DNA from: Rhizobium cauense
Lineage (GTDB): Bacteria; Pseudomonadota; Alphaproteobacteria; Rhizobiales; Rhizobiaceae
Assembly (NCBI RefSeq): GCF_019511525.1
Contig: NZ_JAEUAT010000028.1
Coordinates: 1 to 64,000, forward strand
Reading direction: 5' to 3'
Length of the DNA stretch: 64,000 nucleotides
Numbering within the stretch: the stretch's first letter is position 1; every line of letters starts with the position of its first letter. Shown in pieces: positions 51,548 through 61,202 of this stretch. The translations under genes and the position numbers were made by a program. Under the pieces are notes generated by a model. That model saw only the letters and a list, made by a program, of their open reading frames with translations. It did no database searches and was not told where the DNA came from.

Positions 51548-53242
51548 ATGGCCGAAACAGCTCAATTCAGCACTCTCAGCAGTCCGGTTTCCGCCACGCT
51601 GCGTGAAATTCCGGGAGAGGCTTTCCCTCGTCTTACGCCCGAAATGGTGGCGCGCATCGTCCCATTCGGACGGGAGGATCGGTTTGATGGCGGCACCTAT
51701 TTGTACGAGGTCGGCGATCGGGAGGTTGACTTCTTCGTCATTCTGAACGGATCAGTCGACGTCTTGGAAAGCGATGGACACGGCGGACACGCGCTAATCG
51801 CGACACACCGCGAAAACCAGTTCACCGGCGAGTTGCACCATTTGAGCGGGCGGGCGGTTCTGGTTTGTGGGAGAGCGACCGTTTCGACGTCCGTCATCCG
51901 TCTTTCTCGGGCATCACTGCTAAGACTGGTCAGCGCTGAACAGGATATAGGAGAGATCATCCTGCGCTCGTTCATACTCAGACGAGCAAGGCTCCTCGAG
52001 CATGCAGAAGGTGGCACCGTGGTCGTGGGCAATTGTCGCGCTGGAGATACGGTCCGCATCCAGACATTTCTCGAAAGGAACGGCTATCCCTATCGCTGCC
52101 TCGACACCGAGACCGATGAGATTGCGCGCGCGGCGATGGAAACCTTCCATGCAGATGCCGACAGTCTGCCGATCGTGGTTCTCAATGGCGTCAGGGTGCT
52201 TACTCGACCAACCAACCGCGACCTTGCCGAGGCTCTTGGAATTACCGAGCGACTGAACCCGTCACATCTATACGACGTGGTTGTCGTGGGTGCCGGGCCA
52301 TCGGGCCTCGCCGCGGCCGTTTACGCTGCATCTGAAGGGCTTGACACGCTGATTGTCGAGGCGGTTGGCCCGGGCGGACAGGCGAGTACGAGTTCGCGGA
52401 TCGAAAATTACCTCGGATTCCCCATGGGCATTTCGGGGCAGGATCTTGCTAGGCGCGCGCAAATACAGGCGCAAAAATTCGGCGCACGGTTTGTGGTCGC
52501 CGATGCGGCGTGGCGACTCGATTGCACTCGGTACCCATTCGCCGTGCAGTTGGAAGGCGGCAATGTAGTGCTTGGTCGATCAGTCGTAGTCGCGACTGGT
52601 GCGCGATACCGACGATTGGATATTCCCGAGTCTCAGAGGTTTGAGGGCAAAGGAATACATTACGCGGCCACGTCGATTGAGGCGCAGCTTTGCGAAGGAA
52701 CCGAAGTCGTGGTGGTGGGCGGGGGAAACTCCGCCGGTCAGGCGGCGGTCTTCCTGTCGGCGCAGGCGCGCCATGTGCATCTTCTGGTCAGAGGCGACGG
52801 GCTCTCCGATACGATGTCGGAGTATCTCATTGACCGCATCCTCCTGTCCCCACGGATCACATTGCATACCCGGAGCGAAATCACATCGCTTTTGGGCGAT
52901 AACTATCTTGCAGGTGTCCGATGGCAGCAACACGGAAACGAGAGAAGCGAGCGGCCTATTTCAAATCTCTTTCTGATGATTGGAGCCGTCCCGAACACCG
53001 ATTGGCTCGACGGTTGCGTCGAACTCGACAACCGGGGCTTCATTCTCACCGGTTATGCCGAGAATGGCATGCCCGGGAACTCGCCCTATGCGACCAGCAT
53101 CCCTGGTGTATTCGCGGTCGGCGACGTTCGCGCAAAATCGGTAAAGCGCGTTGCCTCAGGCGTCGGCGAAGGATCGGTCGTGGTGCACGCAATCCACAGC
53201 TGGTTGGCGAGCAAGCCCGTGAGCCGCGAAACCATTAGATGA
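51548..53242 (+). CDS. cNMP-binding, glutaredoxin-like and thioredoxin-reductase-like fusion protein
   Basis: A 564-residue three-part protein. Residues about 35-140 form a cyclic-nucleotide-binding-type domain (DGGTYLYEVGDREVDFFVILNGSVDVLE). Residues about 157-235 look like a glutaredoxin fold (VVVGNCRAGDTVRIQTFLERNGYPYRCLDTETD, LPIVVLNGVRVLTRPTNRDLAEAL) but only GNC remains where CxxC should be. Residues about 243-555 are a thioredoxin-reductase-like FAD/NAD(P) unit with GAGPSG (249-254), ENYLGFP, GGGNSAGQ (391-398) and the FAD-binding PGVFAVGDVR. The redox CATC is replaced by AATS at 373-376. It may work as a sensor or a flavoreductase rather than a disulfide reductase. It ends at the base before the STAND copy 2 stop, tail to tail. 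Confidence 0.88.
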   Translation: MAETAQFSTLSSPVSATLREIPGEAFPRLTPEMVARIVPFGREDRFDGGTYLYEVGDREVDFFVILNGSVDVLESDGHGGHALIATHRENQFTGELHHLSGRAVLVCGRATVSTSVIRLSRASLLRLVSAEQDIGEIILRSFILRRARLLEHAEGGTVVVGNCRAGDTVRIQTFLERNGYPYRCLDTETDEIARAAMETFHADADSLPIVVLNGVRVLTRPTNRDLAEALGITERLNPSHLYDVVVVGAGPSGLAAAVYAASEGLDTLIVEAVGPGGQASTSSRIENYLGFPMGISGQDLARRAQIQAQKFGARFVVADAAWRLDCTRYPFAVQLEGGNVVLGRSVVVATGARYRRLDIPESQRFEGKGIHYAATSIEAQLCEGTEVVVVGGGNSAGQAAVFLSAQARHVHLLVRGDGLSDTMSEYLIDRILLSPRITLHTRSEITSLLGDNYLAGVRWQQHGNERSERPISNLFLMIGAVPNTDWLDGCVELDNRGFILTGYAENGMPGNSPYATSIPGVFAVGDVRAKSVKRVASGVGEGSVVVHAIHSWLASKPVSRETIR

Positions 53243-56130
53243 TCAGTGGATAGTTGAGGAACCGCCGGGCACCTCGCCGCGCGCTCGAAATGAGCGAGAA
53301 CCCTGCAACTCGGTCAGGAGCTCGCGGGCCCTTTGCAAGTCAGGCGTATCGAATCCGTCTATGAACTGACGATATAGCGGCTCAAGCACGCTCCTGGCAT
53401 CGTCGATCTGCATTCGATCTCTCAAGAGGAGAGCAAGGTCTGTTGCACAACGGATTCGCCATGCCCATGCCCCATTTCCCTCTGCCGCTATCAAGGATTG
53501 CCGCAAGGTTGAAAGCGCTTCATCATCACGACCGGTTGATCGTTCCTTGACTGCCCTAAGACGTAGCAACTCAGGCACCATTGAGCGTTGCGGTCCTATC
53601 TCGAACAGGTAGTCGAGAATTCGTACGCCCTCTGGCACGTGTCCGATCGCATAGAGGGCCCTAATCAGAAATGAATAGTAGACGTGACGTCCTATCTGCG
53701 GCACCCCATTGCGAAGTCCGTCAAACGCGGACATCAGCCCGTCCGGGTCCCGGCGAACGTCGGTGACCGCGTCAAGCACCTGGTCGAAGCACTTTGCGAG
53801 GGGGATCCACTCAGGCATGCCGTGACTATAAATCGTTTCCTTGAGCTGGTCGGCACATAGCCTTGCTAGCGAATACTCTTGGCACTCGCACAAGATGAAG
53901 AGTGGCCCGCGAGTGTAGCAGTAGATCAGCGTCCACCCGTGATTGATTTCCGATATTGCCTTGGTGACAGATTTTGTCCCTTTCAGGCCAGTACCCGGTC
54001 GGGTTGAACCAAGCCACTGCAGGGCAGCCAACGTGTGTTCCGTCCTGAGTCTTGGATCAAGGTCGAACCTGGAGCCACTGCTATCAGCGGTCGTTTGGAG
54101 TTCGCGATGCAGCTTTTCCAGACGCGCGATCGCCGAAGGATATTGGCAGCGAATAATATCCAGCTCGGTGAGAAGATGTTCGTGCTCCCAGAGCGCCCGT
54201 TGGTTGTTTGAACGTATGGCTACACGCTTCAATGCCTTGAGTGTATCGAGAACAGCCGTCTGTTGTCCCGGCATGATCTGGTACCGCGCCAAGGCCCCCA
54301 AGGCCTGGCACTCTGCACTAGTATCGGCTATCTGGCGCGATAATTGGATTGCACTCTCAAAGGTCTTAACGGCCTTCTCCGCATCGGCTGATACATAGCT
54401 GCTAATCGCTGCAAGCCCAGCGATCAGCCTGAGCTTCAAGGCTCGATCCTCGCAGCCGATGCGTTCGAACTCAGTGAGCGCCTGCTCGCAGTTCCTGCGG
54501 GACTCTTCACTCAGCGATAGCTCGTGCCACAACGGAATGCCGGACGCGACCAATTGCATGCCAAGCATCGGATCGCCGCGAAAAAAGAGCGCCCAGCGGA
54601 TTGCTTTGCGCAAATCATCCGCGTAGTTGGCATAGGCGGCATGCCATTGCCGTGCTGAAAGCCTCGCCTGGTCAGCATTTGCACGCGTGAGTATTCCCAA
54701 TACAAAGCGAGCGTGGGCCCCTGAAACAAGGGGTAACTCACCCGACCTGTCCAGCAGATCGCCTGCGAATGCGCGCGTACTGTCGAGCAGACGGTATCGC
54801 ATCCCGCCTGCTATCTGTTCGACGCTCAGCATCGACTTGGCGCGTAGCCCTGCGACGGCATCGAAGACGGCGGTTGGATCCATGTCATGATGGACGACGA
54901 CACTGACCGCTGCATCCATATCGAACGTGCTCATGAAGATTGAGATGGCACGCAAAACGGCTGCCTCATTCTTCGTCAGAAGTGCGTAGCTCCATTCCAA
55001 AGTCGCGAGCAGGGTCTGCTGACGTAGTGGTCCTTCATGCTCAGGTCCAACCAGTGTGGTGAAACGATCGCCTAGTTCCTTGAGGACATCAGGAGCACAT
55101 AGGCTTGCCATTCGGGACGAAATGAGCTCGATGGCGAGAGGTGATCCATCGAGGCGCCTGCAAATCTCGGCAATCGCAGAGGCATCTTCATCCTCAATCG
55201 TATATTGCCCTTTCTCGGCCGCTCGCTCGACGAGAAGTTGGGGTGCGGAATAACGAACGACTTGTTGAGCCGTGTAGGCGCGGCCAGGCGGCGGAACCTC
55301 CAATGGAGCAAGCCAAAATACCTCTTCTCGCTTCGCTCGAAGAACCTGGCGGCTTGTCGCGACGATCCTGACGTCCCTGGTGTTGGCAAGGATGACGTCA
55401 CATAGATGTGCGACGGCATTGAGGACATGCTCGCACGTGTCCAGAAAGAGCAAGGTCTTCCTTCGAGCGACGATTGATGAGATTGCCTCTAGGCGATCCT
55501 GGCTACCTGAGCTGATGCCAAGTGCCGCTGCAACCGATGGAACGACGAACTCCTCGCCGGTCGCGCGCGAGAGATCGATGAACGTGACAAGACCTCCTTC
55601 CTCGTCTTCGAGCAATTGTACAGTGGCGATTGCAACGGTGGTCTTTCCAATGCCGCCGGGGCCAACGATCGTTGTCAGGCGGTTGACAGCAATACTGCGT
55701 CGCAATTCAGCGATTTCGGTATCTCGCCCGATGACCGTGCCAAGTTCGGGAAACCGGGTATTCGCCACGACCGGCAGATCCACGATAATTGGCATATTTT
55801 CGGCGACCGCCTGATCGCTTTTAACCAATAGCCACGTCCTATCAGTGTCCTGATATAATCCTCCGTCGGAGAATATTCTCTTAGTGCTCGCCTGAGCGAA
55901 GCGATGGTCACTTTCAGATTGGCCTCATGGACAAAGATGCCGGGCCACGCAGCATTGTATAGCTCCTCCTTGTGGACCAGCTCACCCTTCTTGCTTGCCA
56001 AGGCGACGAGCATCTCCATTGCCCGTCCGCCAAGCTGTACTTCCTCGGCACCGCAGAACAATCGGCGATGAGCTCTGTGAAGGCGAAAGGGCCCAAATGC
56101 AACCAAGTCAACCGGTTCCGTAGATACCAT
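53243..56130 (-). pseudogene. Winged-helix/STAND ATPase regulator (copy 2), frameshifted
   Basis: The first part from the ATG at 56130 (AGAGGA upstream) is a winged helix (VDLVAFGPFRLHRAHRRLFCGAEEVQLGGRAMEMLVALASKKGELV, ANLKVTIASLRRAL) that reads to IGRGYW and then leaves the frame. The ATPase part, in the next frame from about 55828, has Walker A GPGGIGKTT, Walker B TLLFLDTCEHVLNA and the sensor loop R-I-V-A-T-S-R-Q, followed by TPR-like helices to 53243. Adding one T to TATTGG (near 55829) joins them as GRGY-LVKSDQAVAEN and gives about 962 residues, as in copy 1. It is either a single-base loss in a TTT run or a sequence error. Confidence 0.87.
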
Positions 56131-56466
56131 GTGTTCCTCTTCGCAGGGTGAATGGCTCCGCACAGAAATGATATTGAGGTCACGATCGCGTGTGGATGGA
56201 TGCGTCCCCCATGCATCGTTCGGCTGCCAACGGGGTCAACCGTCGCAACAACCTACTTCAGTTAGTTCCTTTTAGCATGTCATCGCCATCACCGGCTGCC
56301 AAATTTCACCGCTTGGAACCATACTTGGATCATCGCGCCGGCCGGCCGCGCAATCTTCAGCAGTTCCGCTGCACCACTACCACTGGCGCAGCCACGGCTA
56401 ACCAAAGTCGATTCAGTGTAGGGACGCTCTGTGCAGATCTTCGATGCACTAAGGTGGCGGCCACTT
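56131..56466. other. Intergenic stretch between OYE and STAND copy 2
   Basis: 336 bases that would hold the promoter of STAND copy 2 and the end of the Old Yellow Enzyme transcript. No conserved frame, repeat or T-run hairpin was found. Confidence 0.4.
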
Positions 56467-57573
56467 TCATTCGTTTTCGAATAGGTTTTTGAAGCGGCTG
56501 GGTTGAGACCGGAGGTATTGCTTCGGAACCTGTACCCTCCCCCCAAGCTCTGCGGCAGCATGCCAAGGCCAATTCGGATCGAACAAGATGGTCCGGGCGA
56601 GCGCAATCATGTCGGCGTCACCCGTTCCGATGATGGCTTCTGCTTGTTCGAAGCCCGAGATAAGTCCAACCGCGACGACGGGGATCTTGAGTTCCTTCTT
56701 GACCATTCGGGCAAAGGGGACCTGATAGCCTGGCCCAATCGGGATACGCTGATCGGGATGCAAGCCGCCGCTCGAGACGTGTATGGCATCGCAACCTCGG
56801 CGCTGCAGTTCCACTGCGAAGCAGAGCGTTTGCTCCAGGTTCCAGCCCCCCTCGACCCAATCGGTAGCGGACACCCTGATCGATACAGGCATTTCGGTAG
56901 GCAGTGCCGAGCGGACGGCATCAAATACTTCGAGGGGATAGCGCATCCGATTTTCCAATGAGCCACCGTAATCATCGCTCCTGTGATTTGTTAGTGGTGA
57001 AAGGAACTGGTGGAGGAGATATCCGTGAGCCGCATGGATCTGTACCAGGTCCAAACCAAGTTTGGCGGCGCGTCTTGCGGCGGCGACAAACGCATTGCGA
57101 ACTTGCTTCAACCCCTCTCGATCCAACGCGACCGGGGTGACTGCTTCCGCGCTGTACTGAAGTCGCGACGGTGCAAATGTTTGCCAGCCGAGTGCTTCGG
57201 TTGGTGAAATCGGTTTGCCCCCTTTCCAAGGGACTTCGGTTGACGCTTTTCGACCCGCGTGGTTGAGTTGTATTCCGATCGGCATGTCCGTCCAGCGACG
57301 GATGCTCTCAAGGATAAGTCCCATCGCCGCGTAGGACCTCTCGTTCCACAAGCCCAGGTCTGCATAGGTTATGCGGCCCTCTGGCAGGACCGCGGTTGCC
57401 TCGATAGTCAGCAACGCTGCGCCTGACAAAGCGAGCTTTCCAAGATGAATGAGATGCCATTCGTTCATACAACCCTCTTCGGCGGAGTACTGGCACATCG
57501 GGGCGATCACTATGCGATTGAGGAGATTCAAGCCCCGTATTTTGATCGGTTTGAAGAGAGCTGCTGAGGACAT
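56467..57573 (-). CDS. Old Yellow Enzyme (XenA/YqjM class ene-reductase)
   Basis: A 368-residue FMN enzyme that reduces activated C=C bonds or nitro groups with NAD(P)H. The class II signature APMCQYSAEEGCMNEWHLIHLG contains the Cys that tunes FMN in XenA/YqjM. Further on are QLNHAGRKAS with the substrate His, VQIHAAHGYLLHQFLSPLTNHRSDDYGGSLENRMRYPLEVF and VAVGLISGFEQAEAIIGTGDADMIALARTILFDPNWPWHAA. The ATG at 57573, with AGGA upstream, gives the usual length. It is divergent from STAND copy 3, which may regulate it. Confidence 0.92.
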   Translation of the reverse strand: MSSAALFKPIKIRGLNLLNRIVIAPMCQYSAEEGCMNEWHLIHLGKLALSGAALLTIEATAVLPEGRITYADLGLWNERSYAAMGLILESIRRWTDMPIGIQLNHAGRKASTEVPWKGGKPISPTEALGWQTFAPSRLQYSAEAVTPVALDREGLKQVRNAFVAAARRAAKLGLDLVQIHAAHGYLLHQFLSPLTNHRSDDYGGSLENRMRYPLEVFDAVRSALPTEMPVSIRVSATDWVEGGWNLEQTLCFAVELQRRGCDAIHVSSGGLHPDQRIPIGPGYQVPFARMVKKELKIPVVAVGLISGFEQAEAIIGTGDADMIALARTILFDPNWPWHAAAELGGRVQVPKQYLRSQPSRFKNLFENE

Positions 57574-58006
57574 TAGCTTCACTTCCTGTCTTTCGATCGG
57601 CCTGTCGAGAGGTGGCTTAATGCGATTGAAGCTCGGACACGCCAAGCCGCATCTTGGTCTGGGATTTCAAAGTAACTGCGGAAATTTGATCAACAGAAGA
57701 ATCCATATTCCGCTCCAGCTGGGTGCAGCCACAGCGGGTGATCGCTTGTAGTTGTTGCCGCCAACAGCGGAACACATCACAAGTTGCTACTTACGCCGGA
57801 ACTCTCTGTTTAGCGCGTAAAATGTGGTCAAAGCCCGTGAAATCTACGCTGGCAAGGCGCGTGCCAATTGCGGGGCAACAGACCCAACCTCATTATTTAC
57901 CGTATTTAACCTCCGTTCCGAGCTGGGTTCTGTATTATCGACAGTGAAGCGATGTGAATTGGACTGTTCCAACGGAGCGCGGCCGCGGCCATTGAGGGGA
58001 ACCGAA
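57574..58006. other. Divergent intergenic stretch between OYE and STAND copy 3
   Basis: 433 bases with the two divergent promoters. The frame of the STAND gene is open across part of it (from 57824), but similarity begins only at 58007. No clear inverted repeat was found. Confidence 0.4.
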
Positions 58007-59542
58007 ATGGGATATCACACAAGGAATGGCTATTTCGGTTTTGGGCCATACCGTCTAAATCCGGCTGCACGGGTTCTCTTGAGAGGCGACGATCTGCTTG
58101 AAATCGGTAGCCGCGCTTTCGACATTCTTGTCGCTCTCGTGCAAAATCAGGGGCAAGTGCTTTCCCATGGGGAGATCATGGCGTTCGCGTGGCCCGGTCT
58201 CAATGTCGAAGCATCCAATGTAAGGGTGCAAATGACACATCTGAGGCGCGAAATCGGCTGTGGCGAAAATGGCAATCGCTACATCGTCAGCGTGGCTGGT
58301 CGCGGTTACAGTTTTGTCGCACCGGTCACATGGGAATGGACGGCCGATCTGGACCAGACATCGTACGGCAACCTGAGCTCTGGTGGATCGCACATCACAT
58401 CGACGACACTTCCGCCTCGTTCGAGCCATGTTATTGGCCGCGACGAGAACATTTCCAAAATTTCGCAGATGGTGGCCGAGCGCCGCTTCGTCACGGTTGT
58501 GGGACCTGGAGGGGTCGGCAAGACGACCTTAGCCATCCTGGTGGCGCACACCGTCCCGATGTTCGAAGACGCTTATTTTGTCGATCTTGGCACCATCGAC
58601 CAAGATGCGGAGGTTTTGGGAACCGTAGCCTCGGCTTTGGACATTCCGGTTTCGTCAGATCATGACTTCGACAGCGTCATCGACCACCTGGCGTCCCGGC
58701 GTGCGCTTTTAATTTTTGACAATTGCGAACACGTCCTTGGCCCTGTGACGGTTCTCATTGGTTTACTACTTGCACGCACTGCGAATGTGCACATTCTTGC
58801 CACGAGCCGAGAAGCGTTCCGTTTGCCCGGCGAGGCAGTATACCTTCTCCGACCGCTTGGTGTGCCTCCGCACACAGGGCGCTTGACTGTTGATCAGGCG
58901 CTACTTTGGCCCGCAGTGCAGCTATTCGTGGAGCGTGCAGTAGATAGTGGCTATCTGGATCCTTTGGGCGATGCGGAAGCAGCGACAATAGCTGCCATCT
59001 GCAGGAGATTGGACGGCAACCCGCTTGCTATCGAACTTGTGGCCAGCCGCATGGGGTCTTATGGCCTCGACCGGGTTGCGGAACTATTGGACAACCAGCT
59101 AGCCTTGCGATGGAGAGGCAGCAGAAGCGCGAGCCCCCGCCATCAGACTGCAGAAGCAATGATGGACTGGAGTTACGCTCTTCTGTCAGTGACAGATCAA
59201 CGTGTGTTCAGGCAACTATCGGTGTTTTCCGGTGAGTTTTCCGTTGATGCTGCCCTTGCGATGATTGACGACGAGGAGTACGAGCCAGCAGAAATTATAG
59301 GATCCATCGGCAATCTTATCGACAAATCCCTCCTTTCATTTCACCAGGGAACGGGTCCGGCGCAGCTAAAGCTGTCTGGCATCGCCAAGACGTACGCCGC
59401 TTTCAAGCTCATCGCCTCGGAAGAGCGGCCTCACGTTGAACAACGCCGATCCCTCTACCCCGTGCAAGCATCTCAGCAGTGCCGCGCGAGCATGGCTGGC
59501 CCATTAGAAAGCGCGCAGGAAATGCAACTCCAGGCGTCTTGA
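58007..59542 (+). CDS. Winged-helix/STAND ATPase regulator without TPR tail (copy 3)
   Basis: A 511-residue paralog of the two larger regulators. Winged helix about residues 10-105 (YFGFGPYRLNPAARVLLRGDDLLEIGSRAFDILVALVQNQGQVL, RVQMTHLRREIG). ATPase with Walker A GPGGVGKTT (about 166-174), Walker B ALLIFDNCEHVLGP and H-I-L-A-T-S-R-E-A. It ends soon after the winged-helix-like part of the ATPase module (SYALLSVTDQRVFRQLSVFSGEF, then LSGIAKTYAAFKLIASEERPHVEQRR), so the ~400-residue TPR region of the others is absent. GAGGGGA lies before the ATG at 58007. The last ~35 residues look unlike the family, so a C-terminal truncation is possible. Confidence 0.83.
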   Translation: MGYHTRNGYFGFGPYRLNPAARVLLRGDDLLEIGSRAFDILVALVQNQGQVLSHGEIMAFAWPGLNVEASNVRVQMTHLRREIGCGENGNRYIVSVAGRGYSFVAPVTWEWTADLDQTSYGNLSSGGSHITSTTLPPRSSHVIGRDENISKISQMVAERRFVTVVGPGGVGKTTLAILVAHTVPMFEDAYFVDLGTIDQDAEVLGTVASALDIPVSSDHDFDSVIDHLASRRALLIFDNCEHVLGPVTVLIGLLLARTANVHILATSREAFRLPGEAVYLLRPLGVPPHTGRLTVDQALLWPAVQLFVERAVDSGYLDPLGDAEAATIAAICRRLDGNPLAIELVASRMGSYGLDRVAELLDNQLALRWRGSRSASPRHQTAEAMMDWSYALLSVTDQRVFRQLSVFSGEFSVDAALAMIDDEEYEPAEIIGSIGNLIDKSLLSFHQGTGPAQLKLSGIAKTYAAFKLIASEERPHVEQRRSLYPVQASQQCRASMAGPLESAQEMQLQAS

Positions 59543-59776
59543 TGCTTGGTCCTAGTAAACCCGCGTGCCTTCGGCAGGATCGTCGGTCGAAATGTCGTGA
59601 TCGGTACCGATGAAAGATGGTTGGCACGCACCATCCAGGTGGTCGTATCCCTTCGGGAAGGATGTGTGACTGCAGCGCGTCACGATACGCAGGATTTAAC
59701 CACAATTAATATGCGCCAAGGGAGTTGGTCGATTATTCCTAGGATTACCGTTTGATCATTGATCGGAGGACGTCGC

Positions 59777-60532
59777 ATGTCCCGAAACCTTGCGTTCATA
59801 TTCAGCACCCTGCTGGTTTTCACAGGCACATTCTCCTCTGCGGTTGCAGAGGATCTCAAGGCCAAGACCGTTGTGCTCGTTCACGGCGCATTCGCCGACG
59901 GATCGTCCTGGCAAAAGGTCATCCCTCTTTTGGAAAGGGCCGGATTGAAAGTTATCGCTGTTCAGAATCCGCTTGAATCCCTGGAGGGCGACGTGGCCGT
60001 TACCAAACGTGCAATCCGAGATGCCGAAGCACCCGTTGTGCTCGTAGGTCATTCATGGGGTGGCGTGGTCATCACTGAGGCGGGTGACGCTTCAAAAGTC
60101 AAGTCACTGGTCTATGTGGCGGCCTATGCACCTGACGCCGGCCAATCGCTTGTCGACGTTGCCTCCAAGTATCCCGCTCAGGAAAGTAGGAAGACATATC
60201 TCAAGGACGAGGATGGATACCTGAAGATTAGCGACGACGGTATTTCCAGATATTTTGCGGCTGGCCTTCCGCCAGACGAACAGAAACTCGTTGCGGCCGT
60301 TCAAGGACAGCTCAATGTTAAGGCCACCACTACACCCGTCGATCATGCTGCCTGGCGTAACAAACCGTCTTTCATGGTTGTTGCGACGCAGGATCAGATC
60401 ATCTCTCCTGACCTGCAGAGAGACCAGGTGAAATCGGCGAAGGCCGAGATGGTTGAAGTGCCGTCCGGTCACGTTGCGATGCTGTCCCATCCCAGCGAAG
60501 TTGCTGCCCTCATCGTGAAGGCCGCTCAATAG
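59777..60532 (+). CDS. Exported alpha/beta hydrolase
   Basis: A 251-residue hydrolase with a signal peptide (MSRNLAFIFSTLLVFTGTFSSAVA) and the fold landmarks VVLVHGAFADGSSWQKVI (oxyanion region), the nucleophile elbow GHSWGG and the catalytic His in SGHVAMLSHP. AlphaBeta-hydrolases of this short type (like EstC or salicylate esterases) cleave small esters. CGGAGG lies before the ATG at 59777; an in-frame TTG at 59759 is less likely. It follows STAND copy 3 in the same direction. Confidence 0.87.
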   Translation: MSRNLAFIFSTLLVFTGTFSSAVAEDLKAKTVVLVHGAFADGSSWQKVIPLLERAGLKVIAVQNPLESLEGDVAVTKRAIRDAEAPVVLVGHSWGGVVITEAGDASKVKSLVYVAAYAPDAGQSLVDVASKYPAQESRKTYLKDEDGYLKISDDGISRYFAAGLPPDEQKLVAAVQGQLNVKATTTPVDHAAWRNKPSFMVVATQDQIISPDLQRDQVKSAKAEMVEVPSGHVAMLSHPSEVAALIVKAAQ

Positions 60533-60685
60533 GCTTTCGCGAACGATGGCATCGATGGCGGGGCTGGAATGAACATGATCCGGTGAGGATGCCCTATTGG
60601 GTGTGGGGTGTCTTTGATGCTGGTGTCCCGAGCATACGTTTCGAGCGCTAGGCGGGTTGCCCTCACTCATTCAGGAGCTTTCGGC

Positions 60686-60985
60686 ATGACGCAATCGCCG
60701 ACCAAGGTCACTGCGATCCTCACTGCTCACCTCGGCAAATCTGTCGAGTTGAGAGCTTTGCTTGTTGGCATGGCACCGCTTTGCAGGGCCGAGCCTGGCA
60801 ATCTGCGCTGGGATGTCTGGCGTGACCTGGCACATGGCGAGCGCTTCGTGCTCGACGAACTCTATCTGGACACCGCCGCTCTCGAGGCGCATCGCCTGAC
60901 ACCCCATTACCAGGCTTATCTCGCCAAAATTCCCGAATTGGCCGAGCGGACGGCTTGGATACTGGAGGCAGTGGCGATCGCTTAG
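60686..60985 (+). CDS. Antibiotic-biosynthesis-monooxygenase-fold protein
   Basis: A 99-residue YgiN-like protein: KVTAILTAHLGKSVELRALLVGMAPLCRAEPGNLRWDVWRDLAHGERFVLDELYLDTAALEAHRLTPHYQAYLAKIPEL. These small dimers oxidise quinols or degrade reactive aromatic compounds without cofactor. AGGAGC lies before the ATG at 60686. Unlike the ABM protein at 45.1 kb it has no signal peptide. Same direction as the hydrolase gene upstream, 153 bases away. Confidence 0.85.
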   Translation: MTQSPTKVTAILTAHLGKSVELRALLVGMAPLCRAEPGNLRWDVWRDLAHGERFVLDELYLDTAALEAHRLTPHYQAYLAKIPELAERTAWILEAVAIA

Positions 60986-61202
60986 GGGTCAATCCAGCAT
61001 GTTGTCGACATCTGCAGCCGGCCCGCTGGAGTGCGAGGGAAGCACGGAACGCACGGGAACGGCAGAGCAGCTTATTGTTGCGACAGGAGAGCGTGGCCGG
61101 CTAGGAAAAGGTGTCTGGAGCATCCTTTTCAAAGGCCAATCGCCTTCCAAGATCTCGCCTTGTTTCAATATTCAGCGAACGCCTTCTCCGGCTCCTTGCT
61201 TC

